This document shows positions 35,550-44,123 of a stretch of 64,000 nt of DNA, one piece after another (the first letter of the stretch is position 1; the number at the start of each line of letters is the position of its first letter). The notes under the pieces were generated by a model that was given only the letters and a program-made list of their open reading frames with translations, was not told where the DNA came from and did no database searches. This DNA comes from Amblyornis subalaris (Eukaryota > Chordata > Aves > Passeriformes > Ptilonorhynchidae), in assembly GCA_018881555.1 (NCBI GenBank), contig JACAXG010000268.1:426912-490911 (forward strand). The letters run 5' to 3'. Made by a program: the position numbers and the translations under genes.

Positions 35550-38500
35550 CTGGAGTTTAGACAAATGGGATGAAATGGTTAAAAACTGAGATTNTTTAAA
35601 GGATATCAAAAGGAAATTTGTGGCAATCTGTGGTAGGGATTTCAAGAACTATGTCAAAATGGTTTTTTAAAACTTCCACAAGAGAAGCCACTGTATGTTC
35701 TGATAGGAGAGAAAGGAACCTGAGCTACTTTATTCTTCCAAATTACCTGGAGAAGGGCATCCTGGGTCTCCTCCATTAAAAAATGGCATATTTTTGCTGC
35801 TGTACTCAAAGCCTGCTGTTCATTTCTGGCTGAAATGACATCACCAAGCAGAGTCCTCCTCCAGCAGGCACTGCAATCAAAATGTTTGAAAAACACAGAA
35901 TTATCTGCTGCACTCCCCATCTGAATGATCAACATGTGGTTCTGCTGAACTCCCCCTCACCTGGGCTTGTAACCCATCACAGGGATTTATTTTTAGCTCT
36001 TTGCAACTTATTCTACTCAGCAATGAATCTTCAAAGCATAAACAACAGCAAGCTTTTTTTATGTATTTACTATTCCAAGCAAAGTGCAGGGATGTTTTCC
36101 ATGATGTTTGAGGCAGATTTGCCATTTGGAATAAATGTTCCACCTGTACTGAGAGTCACTGGAGATGAATTTCAGCAACTTCCTTGGCCCTGGAATTCCA
36201 GCCTGTGGAACACATGACTCAAGGAAATCAAGCCAGGTTAANAGCATTCAAAATTTCATCAAATCAACAGGAAAAAGGCCTGGAGTCTGAACCTTAAAGG
36301 AATATCTGGGGCTTGAAATAGAAAGGGAAAACAGTGGAGTGTGGCTATTAATACAAGAAAGAAAAACAACAGGGCCATGACTTTACAGTAAATGGTGTTC
36401 TCTGCCTTTCTTCTTTTTATTTCTCACCTGGGGTCAATAAAAGACACAGGAGATCCAAACCAAGTGTCCCAATGTCTCACACACAGCCAGCAAAGGGCAA
36501 AGAGTGAAGGGTCCAGAAAACAGTGAAGGGGCTGGAAAATCTGTCCTGNGAGGAGCAGCTGAGGGAGCTGGGGGGGTTTGTCTGGAGCAGAGGAGGCTCA
36601 GGGGGGACCTCATTGCTCCCCACAACTCCTGACAGGAGGGGCAGTGAGGGGGGGTCGGGCTCTGCTGCCGTGTCCCAAGGGAAAGGAGGAGAGGAAATGG
36701 CCTCAAATTGCACCAGGGGAGGCTCAGATTGGAGATTGGAAACAATTTCCAAACTGGCAGAGTGGTCAGGCCTTGGAATGAGCTGCCCAGGGAGGTGGTG
36801 CAGTCACTGCCTCTGGGAGTGTTCAGGAGCAGTCTGGATGTGGCCCCTGGGGACAGGGTTTGGGGTGATGCTGGTGCTGCTGGGACAGGACTGGGTGATC
36901 CCAAAGGGCTCTTCCCACCTTGGTGATCCTGTGAAATAAAAGCAAATGGCACAAGCACATCGACCAAATATTCAGTGCTAAAACTTACAATTCATCTGCT
37001 CCCAGACTTAACAGCTTGAGGGCTGTGAGGAGTCTCCAAGATGGTCCATCCCATCCAAAGGTCAGGTTCCTAAAAAGTCAAAGTGATGAGATGAAGGTGA
37101 ACTTTTACAGTGTGACAGTTTTCTTCCTGACACATGGAATATCTCCAGCTTTGGTACTGGTGTTCACAATTTCTAGATCTCTTCCAAGCAGTAGGTTTGC
37201 TAAAAAAAAAATTTTTTTTTTTCCGGATTTTGACACTAGAAGCAAAATTTGACTCCCAGAAAACAGAATAAAAAAAATCTCACCAGGAAACAGAATATTC
37301 CAGATACCTACTCTAGGAAATCATGATCCTTTAGAATGGAAATTTTGGCCTTTCTCTGCTTGTCCAGTGNTGAGAAATATTTGAGGAGAGTATCTGCAGA
37401 AAAATACATTTTAGCTATTTAAATAAATGGTATGTAAAAGAAACCACAATCATCAATTCTGAAATAACATTTCAACCATATTTTTCAAGTAGGACTCAGA
37501 TCAAAACCTGTTAAATTCTGGTCAACCTTCCAGAATTTTCAAAAGCCATCAGCAATCTCCAGGATTGTGTCCTTACAACAGAAATCCTGACTCAAACTGA
37601 GGTTATGAACCACTCCCATCAAGTTCAGTTTGTGGGGATCAGGATTTCAATCCTGAGGCTCATGGTGCAATCTAAGACATGCAGTTGGAATCTCTCTAGA
37701 GATGCTGCTAATAACCACAATTTTATAAAAGAAAATGTTAACAAAGAACATTTTTAATTTTAAAAAATTTTAAATCATTAAATTCTATGCAAAGAGGCAC
37801 CAAACCCTATTCCACCCCTTGAGAATTATCATGCTCAGTTCTCTATTATTGTGCCTTTCAATGTCCAGACAATCCATAAATCCAACCTGGTGAGACGTGA
37901 ACGCTGCTGTGAGGGTTATCCATGGCAACAAATCCATATTCCAGCAGCAGCCTCTGATTATCATGAGGTCCATAGCAGATAAAAACTTCCTCATATTTTT
38001 TGCACTGTGAATTTGTCCAAATTTCATAGCTCCTCGTCTGCTCATTAAATGCAGCCTTGACCTACACAGAGTTGAAAATAAAAGGTTTTACTCTTGGCAG
38101 GCTGAAAAAGGAAACAAACCTTGAATATTAAGACCCAAAATATTGAACAGTTCCAAATCTGCAAGCACAGATGGTTCCACGCAGAGTTGGCCCCTTCTGT
38201 GCTCTCCCAGCTCTGTGTTGGCACCCAGAGCCTGACAGAAGGTGCAAATGCTCTGTGCACTTCCCTCAAGCTGCTCAGAGCCTTCAGCCAGAGGTGAAGT
38301 AACACAGGGATTGTGTAATTTGGAATTTGTCTCAGGAGTGGAGCCTTTTAGGAGCAGATCAGGGTTATGTTTACAAGTGGCCCTTCCCAAAGCCTCCCCT
38401 GGATGCAAATGTCCCCCAGCCACTGTGGGCTCTCCCTGTGACTTGGCTTTGCTGCTTAAACTGAAACATTTGAGTTACAGAATCACAGAATGGTTTGGAT

Positions 38501-41500
38501 TGGGAGGGACCTTAAGGATCATCCCATTCCANTCNCCTGCCATNGGCAGGGACGCCNTCCTNCTATCCCAGGGTGCTCCAAGCCCTGTCCANCCNNGCCT
38601 TGGACANTTCCAGGGATCCAGGGGCAGCCACAGCTTCTCTGGGCAACCTGTGCCAGGGCCTCCCCACCCTCCCAGGGAACAATNCCTTCCCAATATCCCA
38701 TCTATCCCTGCNCTCTGGCAGTTTGAAGCCATTTCCTCTTGTCCTGGCAGTCTGGTTCCTGATGACCTGAGACATTTTTCCCACTGGGAGATCTCTCCCT
38801 GACCTCCCCACACTCCTAACCCATCACATGAATGCAGATGGCATTGACAAATACAGAAACGTAGGGATCTATTTTTAGTTTCTTACCTGAACATTTGGGC
38901 TGTGGTTTAACAAATCTAAAAATGGTGCCAAAGCATAAACATCTGGCTCAAGAGAAAAACATTCCCTCTGTGGATGTTTCATGTAGATTGTCCTGGTGTT
39001 AACAGTGCACCAAGCCCACTCCAAAGCACTGTAGGTAAAAATAGTTCCTGTGTTCTCAGCAAACAAAGGCTGCAGGGAAGAGAAAAAAGCTTTGGAAGAC
39101 ACNAACAACTCTTGGATCCTCATTCTCTGCTCCTGAGCCTTCTTTTTTAAGGGTTCTGGGAGAAGATTTACAACTTCACGTTCCAAACAAGCAGGGCAAG
39201 TGTAAGCCTTGGGTAAAACATCCAGGTAGGGCTTCCATGGAGATTTCCCCCCAGCGTGTTTCTCTGCTATCAAAAACGTGCACAGTGCCACCAAAGGAGA
39301 CACAGGAGGCTTCCATCTATTGGAAAAGAAAATAAAAACAAAACAATAAAAATATCAACGCAGCAGATCCACAGAGGTGAGATGGGAAATGGACACAGCA
39401 GTGTTTTATCTCTCCTGGAGTTCTTTGAAAGTTATAAATAGCTTCTTTTTGAAACTCCTTTGTAGTTCATCTCCAAGACCTTTGGATGATTTCAAAGGGG
39501 CAATAAAAGCTGGTTTGTAATAACAGCTTCAGGTTCACCCCTTGGGTTGGGTTTTTTTAGGATACACAAGTATTCAGAGCCCAGCATGGGACTTGGTTCC
39601 AAATTCTCTAAAAGGCCATGGCTTGGGGGCCCATTTTATCTTCCTTTTCCTATGGAAGTATATTCACAAATTCCCNGGAAATTATTCCTAATTGACATTT
39701 AGGTCCAAGCAGGCTCTGAGGCAGCTCAAGGTCGAGCCTGTGCTCCCTCTCCAGCTCTGCCAAGCTAAGAGGGGATGCTCAGTGTCCAAACCTCTCCTCT
39801 CTGAGCATTCCACATCCANGGAATGCTGGTACCACCCCTTCAGATGATCCATTACTAATGAACAACCCTCACCAAAGGCCAACTCACCCATCAAGTGCCA
39901 CTTTTCACTTACTTCCCAATGTATCCTCCCAAGCAGCTGCTGAGGACGGTGCCCGTGGTGAGCAAACACTTCTCAGGCAGTGAAATAATCAGATCTCCTG
40001 CCTTGGAGGGAAAAGGAAAAGAAATCACACACAAAGAACAGCAAAAGTCAAGTGTAAATGACTCATCTCACAGTGCTGTGGGGACTGGTGGTTACACATT
40101 ATGGCTACAATGGTCTAAAGGTCACAAATTAAATTCACAACAGAATTCTGAGCTTTGCTTGTTGCAAAACAATCACTAAATCTCAAAAGAACCTGAGGAG
40201 CTTCTGCATTAGAACCAACACCACTCACCTGAAGAGCTTTTGTTGCCATCAGTCCTCTTCCTGTCTCTGTGGCAGGAACAAAGAGCAGGAGTAAATACAT
40301 GTATATATGGAAAATTGGGAATCTGTGATCAGGACAGCAAGGAAAAGCTCTAAAAGAACATACATTATATCTTATATATCTGGAATAATCCATAATTGCC
40401 TTTTATGATTTGTATCTTATTTCTTTGTTCTCCACTTCTCTTTATTTTTCAGGACCTTTTCCTGCATCTCCTGCAGCACCAGTTCTAATTCACCTTCTTT
40501 TTCTCAGTTTTTTTCCTCAAACACATCTTTCATCACCAGCTGCAGTTCTTGGTTTCAGAGTTTTAACTACACTTTATGATTTCTAGTATCTGTGATCCAT
40601 TCCATTCTTTCTACTCTNTCTATAATATTGCAAAGGTTTTTGAAATACAACTACTTAAAGAAAAAAAAAAATGCAAGTATAGATCTTTACTGTAAACATT
40701 ACTAAGTGAATCCCAGCTCTCTGCTGAATTTGCTTGGGGAAAAAAACATGAACAAATTATAACAAGGTTAAATTCCAATACTGGAAACTAATTTATTCTT
40801 TAAAACTTTGTTATTAACACTTCAAATTTGATTTTTTCAGGCCTCCATATCTACTTTTTTATGTTAAATTCCAAAAATCCTTAGAAGAGTATCAGTAACT
40901 GGCTTTTTTCCTGATGCCAGCCAGGTGCATGATTCAAAATGAAAACAGGAATCTAAAATTCTTAGAAGAATCAGAACTTTGCACCAGCAATAAATAATTA
41001 AAGCATTACCCCAGAACTCTGCTGGCTTTAAATTACTGTCTTCAAATCCTCTGTCTTTCAGCCACTTCTTAAGTTTAATGTATTCCAGCTTGTGACTGCA
41101 GTTGACTAAAAACAGGGAAAAAAATATTAATGTTATAAAAGAGCATTCTGCTGGAAAATAAAGGAAATATAAACATTTTACTGTATAGTCAGAAAAACTG
41201 TATTTTGGACATTTTAGAGCATAACAGAATAGCAAGAAAGACTCCCCTAGAACTAACTTAATAAATCCTGGGACTTTAAGCACTGGGAGGTCTCAGAACT
41301 GTGTGAGTTATCCAGCATTTCCAAGGAATTTAAGAATAACGTAATACTTGCCATTAGGCAGAAAAGAGAGCTCAGAATATTTACCATGCTCTGCTTGGGA
41401 CTGCAAACTAATGCCTGAATATCTGCATATAAAAAAAAAGGTTACATTTACGAATACCATTTTCCAAGCACAAAAGCTTTTGACAAATATAAATAATGAA

Positions 41501-41628
41501 ATGACACTTTGACAAGCAATTGGTTATTTTTTTATTTAACTTCCAGGGGTGATGATACCTCTGTCCATAAAACCCTGCAACTGTTTTCTTCTTCTCTTTC
41601 GACCTGTCCGACCTCTGCTTTTCTTCAT
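35415..41628 (-). CDS. SETD4: SETD4, SET domain-containing lysine methyltransferase (complete CDS, 11 coding exons)
   Basis: SET-domain protein of the Rubisco-LSMT-like family, which transfers methyl groups from S-adenosylmethionine to lysines; histone lysines have been reported as substrates in animals. Coding exons on the minus strand are 41559-41628, 41385-41414, 41010-41105, 40229-40266, 39913-40001, 38887-39316, 37887-38061, 37312-37393, 36989-37069, 35747-35870 and 35415-35549. They sum to 1350 nt (449 residues plus stop), against 440 in human as I recall it, and every junction keeps phase with GT/AG ends. The start at 41628 opens with a basic stretch MKKSRGRTGRKRRRK, as in mammals. Seen motifs: GRGLM near residue 70, NHSPN at 245-249 (AdoMet-binding), CYGPHDN at 280-286 with the catalytic-type Tyr281. 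The C-terminal helical substrate-binding region follows to the end. CR1 copies sit in introns. No canonical AATAAA is seen just after the stop. Identity is nearly certain; exact exon 2 acceptor is less so. Confidence 0.97.
35747..35870 (-). CDS. SETD4: SETD4 coding exon 10 (residues 364-405)
   Basis: Acceptor GATTGCAG|TGCC, donor CTCCAG|GTAATT. Encodes ACWRRTLLGDVISARNEQQA and KICHFLMEETQDALLQ, the C-terminal helical substrate-binding region. Confidence 0.95.
36515..36935 (+). mobile_element. CR1 LINE 3' fragment in SETD4 intron 9
   Basis: GTGAAGGGGCTGGAAAATCT to CTTGGTGATCCTGTG; antisense to the gene. Its 3' end is about 50 bp from the exon 9 donor. Confidence 0.9.
36989..37069 (-). CDS. 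SETD4: SETD4 coding exon 9 (residues 337-364)
   Basis: Acceptor TTTTTAG|GAACC, donor GAATT|GTAAGT. Encodes NLTFGWDGPSWRLLTALKLL, nearly identical to the human protein. An antisense CR1 copy ends about 50 bp downstream of this donor. Confidence 0.95.
37312..37393 (-). CDS. SETD4: SETD4 coding exon 8 (residues 310-337)
   Basis: Acceptor TTCTGCAG|AT, donor CTAGA|GTAGGT. Encodes LLKYFS-x-LDKQRKAKISILKDHDFLE. A second GT six bases downstream (GAGTAG|GTATCT) would add an in-frame TAG, so the first donor is chosen. Confidence 0.93.
37887..38061 (-). CDS. SETD4: SETD4 coding exon 7 (residues 252-310)
   Basis: Acceptor GTGTAG|GTCAAG, donor TCACCAG|GTTGGA. Encodes VKAAFNEQTRSYEIWTNSQ and EEVFICYGPHDNQRLLLEYG, the C-terminal SET motif with the conserved Tyr in CYGPHDN. 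Confidence 0.96.
38472..38760 (-). mobile_element. CR1 LINE 3' fragment in SETD4 intron 6
   Basis: TTACAGAATCACAGAATGGT to TCTGGCAGTTTGAAGCC; same strand as the gene. Many unread bases at 38532-38617. Confidence 0.9.
38887..39316 (-). CDS. SETD4: SETD4 coding exon 6 (largest, residues 108-251)
   Basis: A 430-nt exon from acceptor CCAATAG|ATGG to donor GTTCAG|GTAAGA. It encodes most of the inserted iSET region, with WKPYLDVLPKAYTCPACLE and FSSLQPLFAENTG, and ends with the AdoMet-binding NHSPN motif. Confidence 0.97.
39913..40001 (-). CDS. SETD4: SETD4 coding exon 5 (residues 79-108)
   Basis: Acceptor CTCCAAG|GCAGG, donor GGGAA|GTAAGT. Encodes AGDLIISLPEKCLLTTGTVL and onward, matching the human segment EGQMIISLPESCLLTTDTVI. 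Confidence 0.94.
40229..40266 (-). CDS. SETD4: SETD4 coding exon 4 (38 nt, residues 66-78)
   Basis: Acceptor CCACAG|AGACAG, donor CTTCAG|GTGAGT. Encodes ETGRGLMATKALQ, carrying the GRGL motif of the first SET segment that contributes to cofactor binding. Confidence 0.93.
41010..41105 (-). CDS. SETD4: SETD4 coding exon 3 (residues 34-65)
   Basis: Acceptor TTTTTAG|TC, donor TTCTGGG|GTAATG. Encodes SHKLEYIKLKKWLKDRGFED and the start of the SET fold, closely matching the family N-terminus (KSEFIELRKWLKARKFQDSN in human). Confidence 0.93.
41385..41414 (-). CDS. SETD4: SETD4 coding exon 2 (30 nt, residues 24-33)
   Basis: Very short exon between acceptor ATTCAG|GCATT and donor CATG|GTAAAT. The in-frame reading joins exon 1 to exon 3 as DRGISLQSQAEHVNCSHK, comparable to the human stretch ending VNESHK. 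An upstream AG eight bases earlier is closer to the T-rich tract but would shift the frame. Confidence 0.75.
41559..41628 (-). CDS. SETD4: SETD4 coding exon 1 (residues 1-23)
   Basis: Starts at ATG (41628 reading left) and ends at donor AGAG|GTATCA. Encodes the basic N-terminus KKSRGRTGRKRRRKQLQG. A 5' untranslated part probably reaches back to an acceptor TTCAG at about 41661, so an upstream non-coding exon is expected in the CpG-rich block beyond 42.1 kb. Confidence 0.9.
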
Positions 41629-41727
41629 AATAAGCAAACGATTTTGCCTTATTTAGAAAACCTGAATTTAAAAAAAAAAGGGGGGGGGGATTTAGAAATA
41701 CTTAAAGTCCCTTTCGAATTTATTACT

Positions 41728-41872
41728 GTGAGGGTGTTGAGGCCCCGGCACAGGTTGCTCAGAGAAGCTGTGGCTGCCCCATCCCTGGAAGTGTCCAAGC
41801 GCAGCTTGGACAGGGCTTGGAGCAACCTGGGATAGTGGAAGGTGTCCCTGCCCATGAGAATGGGATGATCTT
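41728..41872 (+). mobile_element. CR1 LINE 3' fragment in SETD4 5' intron
   Basis: ACTGTGAGGGTGTTGAGGCC to GATGATCTTTCATAGAAT; sense on plus strand. Confidence 0.85.
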
Positions 41873-41873
41873 T

Positions 41874-42095
41874 CATAGAATGATGGGATATCCTGAGCTG
41901 GAAGAGATCCACAAGGATCATTGATCCAACCCCTGGCCCTGCACAGCCACCCCACCAATCCCAGCCTGTGCATCCCTGGGAGCCTTGTCCAAAGGCTCCT
42001 GGAGCTCTGGCAGCCTCGCGGCCGTGCCCATTCCCTGGGGAGCCTGTTCAGTGCCCCAGCACGCTCAGGGGGAAGAACCTTTTCCTGGGATCCTT
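41874..42095 (-). mobile_element. CR1 LINE 3' fragment, tail to tail with the previous copy
   Basis: TAGAATGATGGGATATCCTG to the CCCCAGCACGCTCAGGGGGA segment; antisense. It abuts the CpG-rich promoter block. Confidence 0.85.
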
Positions 42096-42109
42096 TCCCT
42101 TGCTAAAAC

Positions 42110-42790
42110 CGCTCCGAACTGAACCTCGAAGCGGAGGTTTTCCCCGTCAGCAGGGAAGGCCTCAGACAGCCGGGATCACCCACAGGCGCTCGGGCTCCTC
42201 CAGCGGCGGGCCTCCCATCCCATTCCATCCCCAGAACCGGGAAGCCTGTGCGAACAACACCCCCATTCCCGGCTCGGCACAAACCCCCGGGACGAGAGCG
42301 ATGGGAGGGAGAGAAATGGCCCAGGCAGCGCTGCGAGGGCAGGAACTTCCTGAGGGACCGCCCCTGCCCCGCGCACCCTCCCCGGGAAACCCACCCGCAT
42401 CCTCCCCTCAGAGCCCAGATTGTGACTCCAGAGTCCCTCCAGGGCTGGAATCGCTGCCCCGTGCCCCAAACCCACCTGGCTGGGGGGACACAAACACCGA
42501 CATTGCCCCACTGTCCCTCCCCGCGCGTCCCCGCCCCTGAGGCGGGGCTGTCCCGCCATTTTAGGGGCCTCCCCGTGTTCTTTGCTTGCGGTTTGGAGGT
42601 ATCCGTGCTTTCGGAACAGCGTGTCCTGTGCCCGCTGTGTGGAGGTGAGGGACGAGGGAGAGGCACCCGCGGTGCTGGAGGTGGGTAATGGGGTGCTGGA
42701 GGTGGNTAATGGGGTGCTGGATGTCCCCTCAGACCCTTCAGCACCGCGTCCCCCTCTGACGGGGTCGGGGTTCATGGCGGCCCGCGGGTT
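42110..42790. promoter_or_regulatory. CpG-rich divergent promoter region between SETD4 and CBR1
   Basis: GC- and CpG-rich block between the 5' ends of two genes that point away from each other. It contains a GC box (AGGCGGGGCTG near 42540) and CCGCCATTTTAGG near 42554, which resembles a YY1 site. Two candidate donors on the plus strand (GGAG|GTATCC at 42598 and GGAG|GTGAGG at 42644) could end a non-coding first exon of CBR1. On the minus strand it would hold the SETD4 start sites. Promoter function is inferred from position and composition, not shown. Confidence 0.7.
42669..42722. repeat. Short minisatellite, about 23-bp unit, 2-3 copies
   Basis: Near-identical consecutive units containing GGTGCTGGAGGTGG and TAATGGG, in the first CBR1 intron if the non-coding exon is real. 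Confidence 0.75.
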
Positions 42791-43167
42791 CAGGAGAAGG
42801 AGGGAGTGAAGGAGACTTTGCAGTGAGCTGGGAAGGGGCTCCTGGCTCTGGGGAAGTCACTCTGGAGCTGCTNGGAGTGTTATATCCTCGCTGCATGCCT
42901 GCTTGGGGTTATAAGCGAGTTGGGAAGAGAGGTGGCAATTATGTCAANGGGGAATAAAACCAGCGGGTTTTTTATGCTCTTGTGGCGGAAATGCAGCTTC
43001 TTTAAATGCACTATATCTGTTAGAAAAACAGCAAGCAGGCTTTTTGTTGGTGTGTTGCACAGTAAACATTGTAGTCAGCCTGCGGTCTGCTGTTTTCCCC
43101 CGAAAAGGCTGTAATTGCTCCTCCTGCCTAGNACGGCAAGATAAAGCTACCCCATCCTTTTTTTTAT

Positions 43168-43255
43168 TTCATGGTTTGGGATCTTAAAGCTCATTCAGTT
43201 CCAACCCCTGCCATGGGCAAGGATATCTTGCACTAGACCAGGTCGCTCAGGTTTT
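43168..43255 (-). mobile_element. CR1 3' terminal fragment
   Basis: TTCATGGTTTGGGATCTTAA to CTAGACCAGGTCGCTCAGG. Confidence 0.8.
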
Positions 43256-43589
43256 GAGCCTGAGTTTTTAAGCAAAACTTGGGCTGAACCAGTTGGATAT
43301 TCCCAAAAGAAGGAAACTCTTTCCGTGAGTTGCAAGTACAGAAGAGCTTACTCACACAGAAAGTTAATTTAGTAGTAAAGATTAGTCATTGACTTTCCTT
43401 AGTCAAGATATTTCTTCTTTTTACCCAGTCACTGGTTGGCCTGTCTTCAAAACGTTTAACACCAGATTTCTCTGTGAATACCTCGTGCTNCTTTAGGAAT
43501 TTACATGGCATGCACAGGAATGTAGTTTCACATAATCCAAAGTGGAATTTTAAATAGTATTTTGTAGAAAAACCACTCCCTTGCCCAGN

Positions 43590-43745
43590 GTGGTTGTGGA
43601 CTTCGCACACTTCCTGAAAGTGTNCAAGGCCAGGTTGGACGGNGCTTGGAGCAATCTGGGATAGNGGAAAGTGTCCCTGCCCATGGCAGGGGGTGGGNCN
43701 GAACGGGCTTTAAAGTCCCTTCCAACCCAAACCATTCTNGGATCG
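43590..43745 (+). mobile_element. CR1 LINE 3' fragment just upstream of CBR1
   Basis: CACTTCCTGAAAGTGT to CCAACCCAAACCATTCT. It ends about 95 bp before the CBR1 start codon. Confidence 0.87.
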
Positions 43746-43837
43746 TAATTCCTTTTTAAATAACCGTTTTTGTCTGACTGAATTTTTTCCTTGCTGTTGG
43801 CAGTTCCTGTCGCCTTTGCTCACGTTGCGAGGGGACG

Positions 43838-44123
43838 ATGTCCAGCGTGCCGGTGGCTGTGGTGACAGGGTCCAACAAAGGGATCGGCCTGGCCATCGTG
43901 CGGGCCCTGTGCAAGCANTTCCCGGGGGATGTGTACCTGACAGCCCGGGATCCCGGCCGCGGGCAGGAGGCGGTGGCAAAGCTCCAGGAGGAAGGGCTGC
44001 GGCCGCTCTTCCACCAGCTGGATGTCGATGACCTGCAGAGCATCCGAGCGCTCCGGGACTTCCTGAAGGACAAGTATGGAGGGCTGAACGTGCTGGTGAA
44101 CAACGCAGGGATCGCTTTCAAAG
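43838..44123 (+). CDS. CBR1: CBR1 coding exon 1 (residues 1-95)
   Basis: From ATG to donor TTTCAAAG|GTAGGA. Carries TGSNKGIG, the NADPH-selecting basic residues, FHQLDVDDLQSIRALRDFL and NNAGIAFK. One unread base makes residue 27 unknown. Confidence 0.96.

Noticed and set aside
42103..42775. Two 200-residue minus-strand open frames upstream of SETD4
   Set aside because: CpG-rich promoter sequence; the true SETD4 start is at 41628 and matches the family N-terminus.
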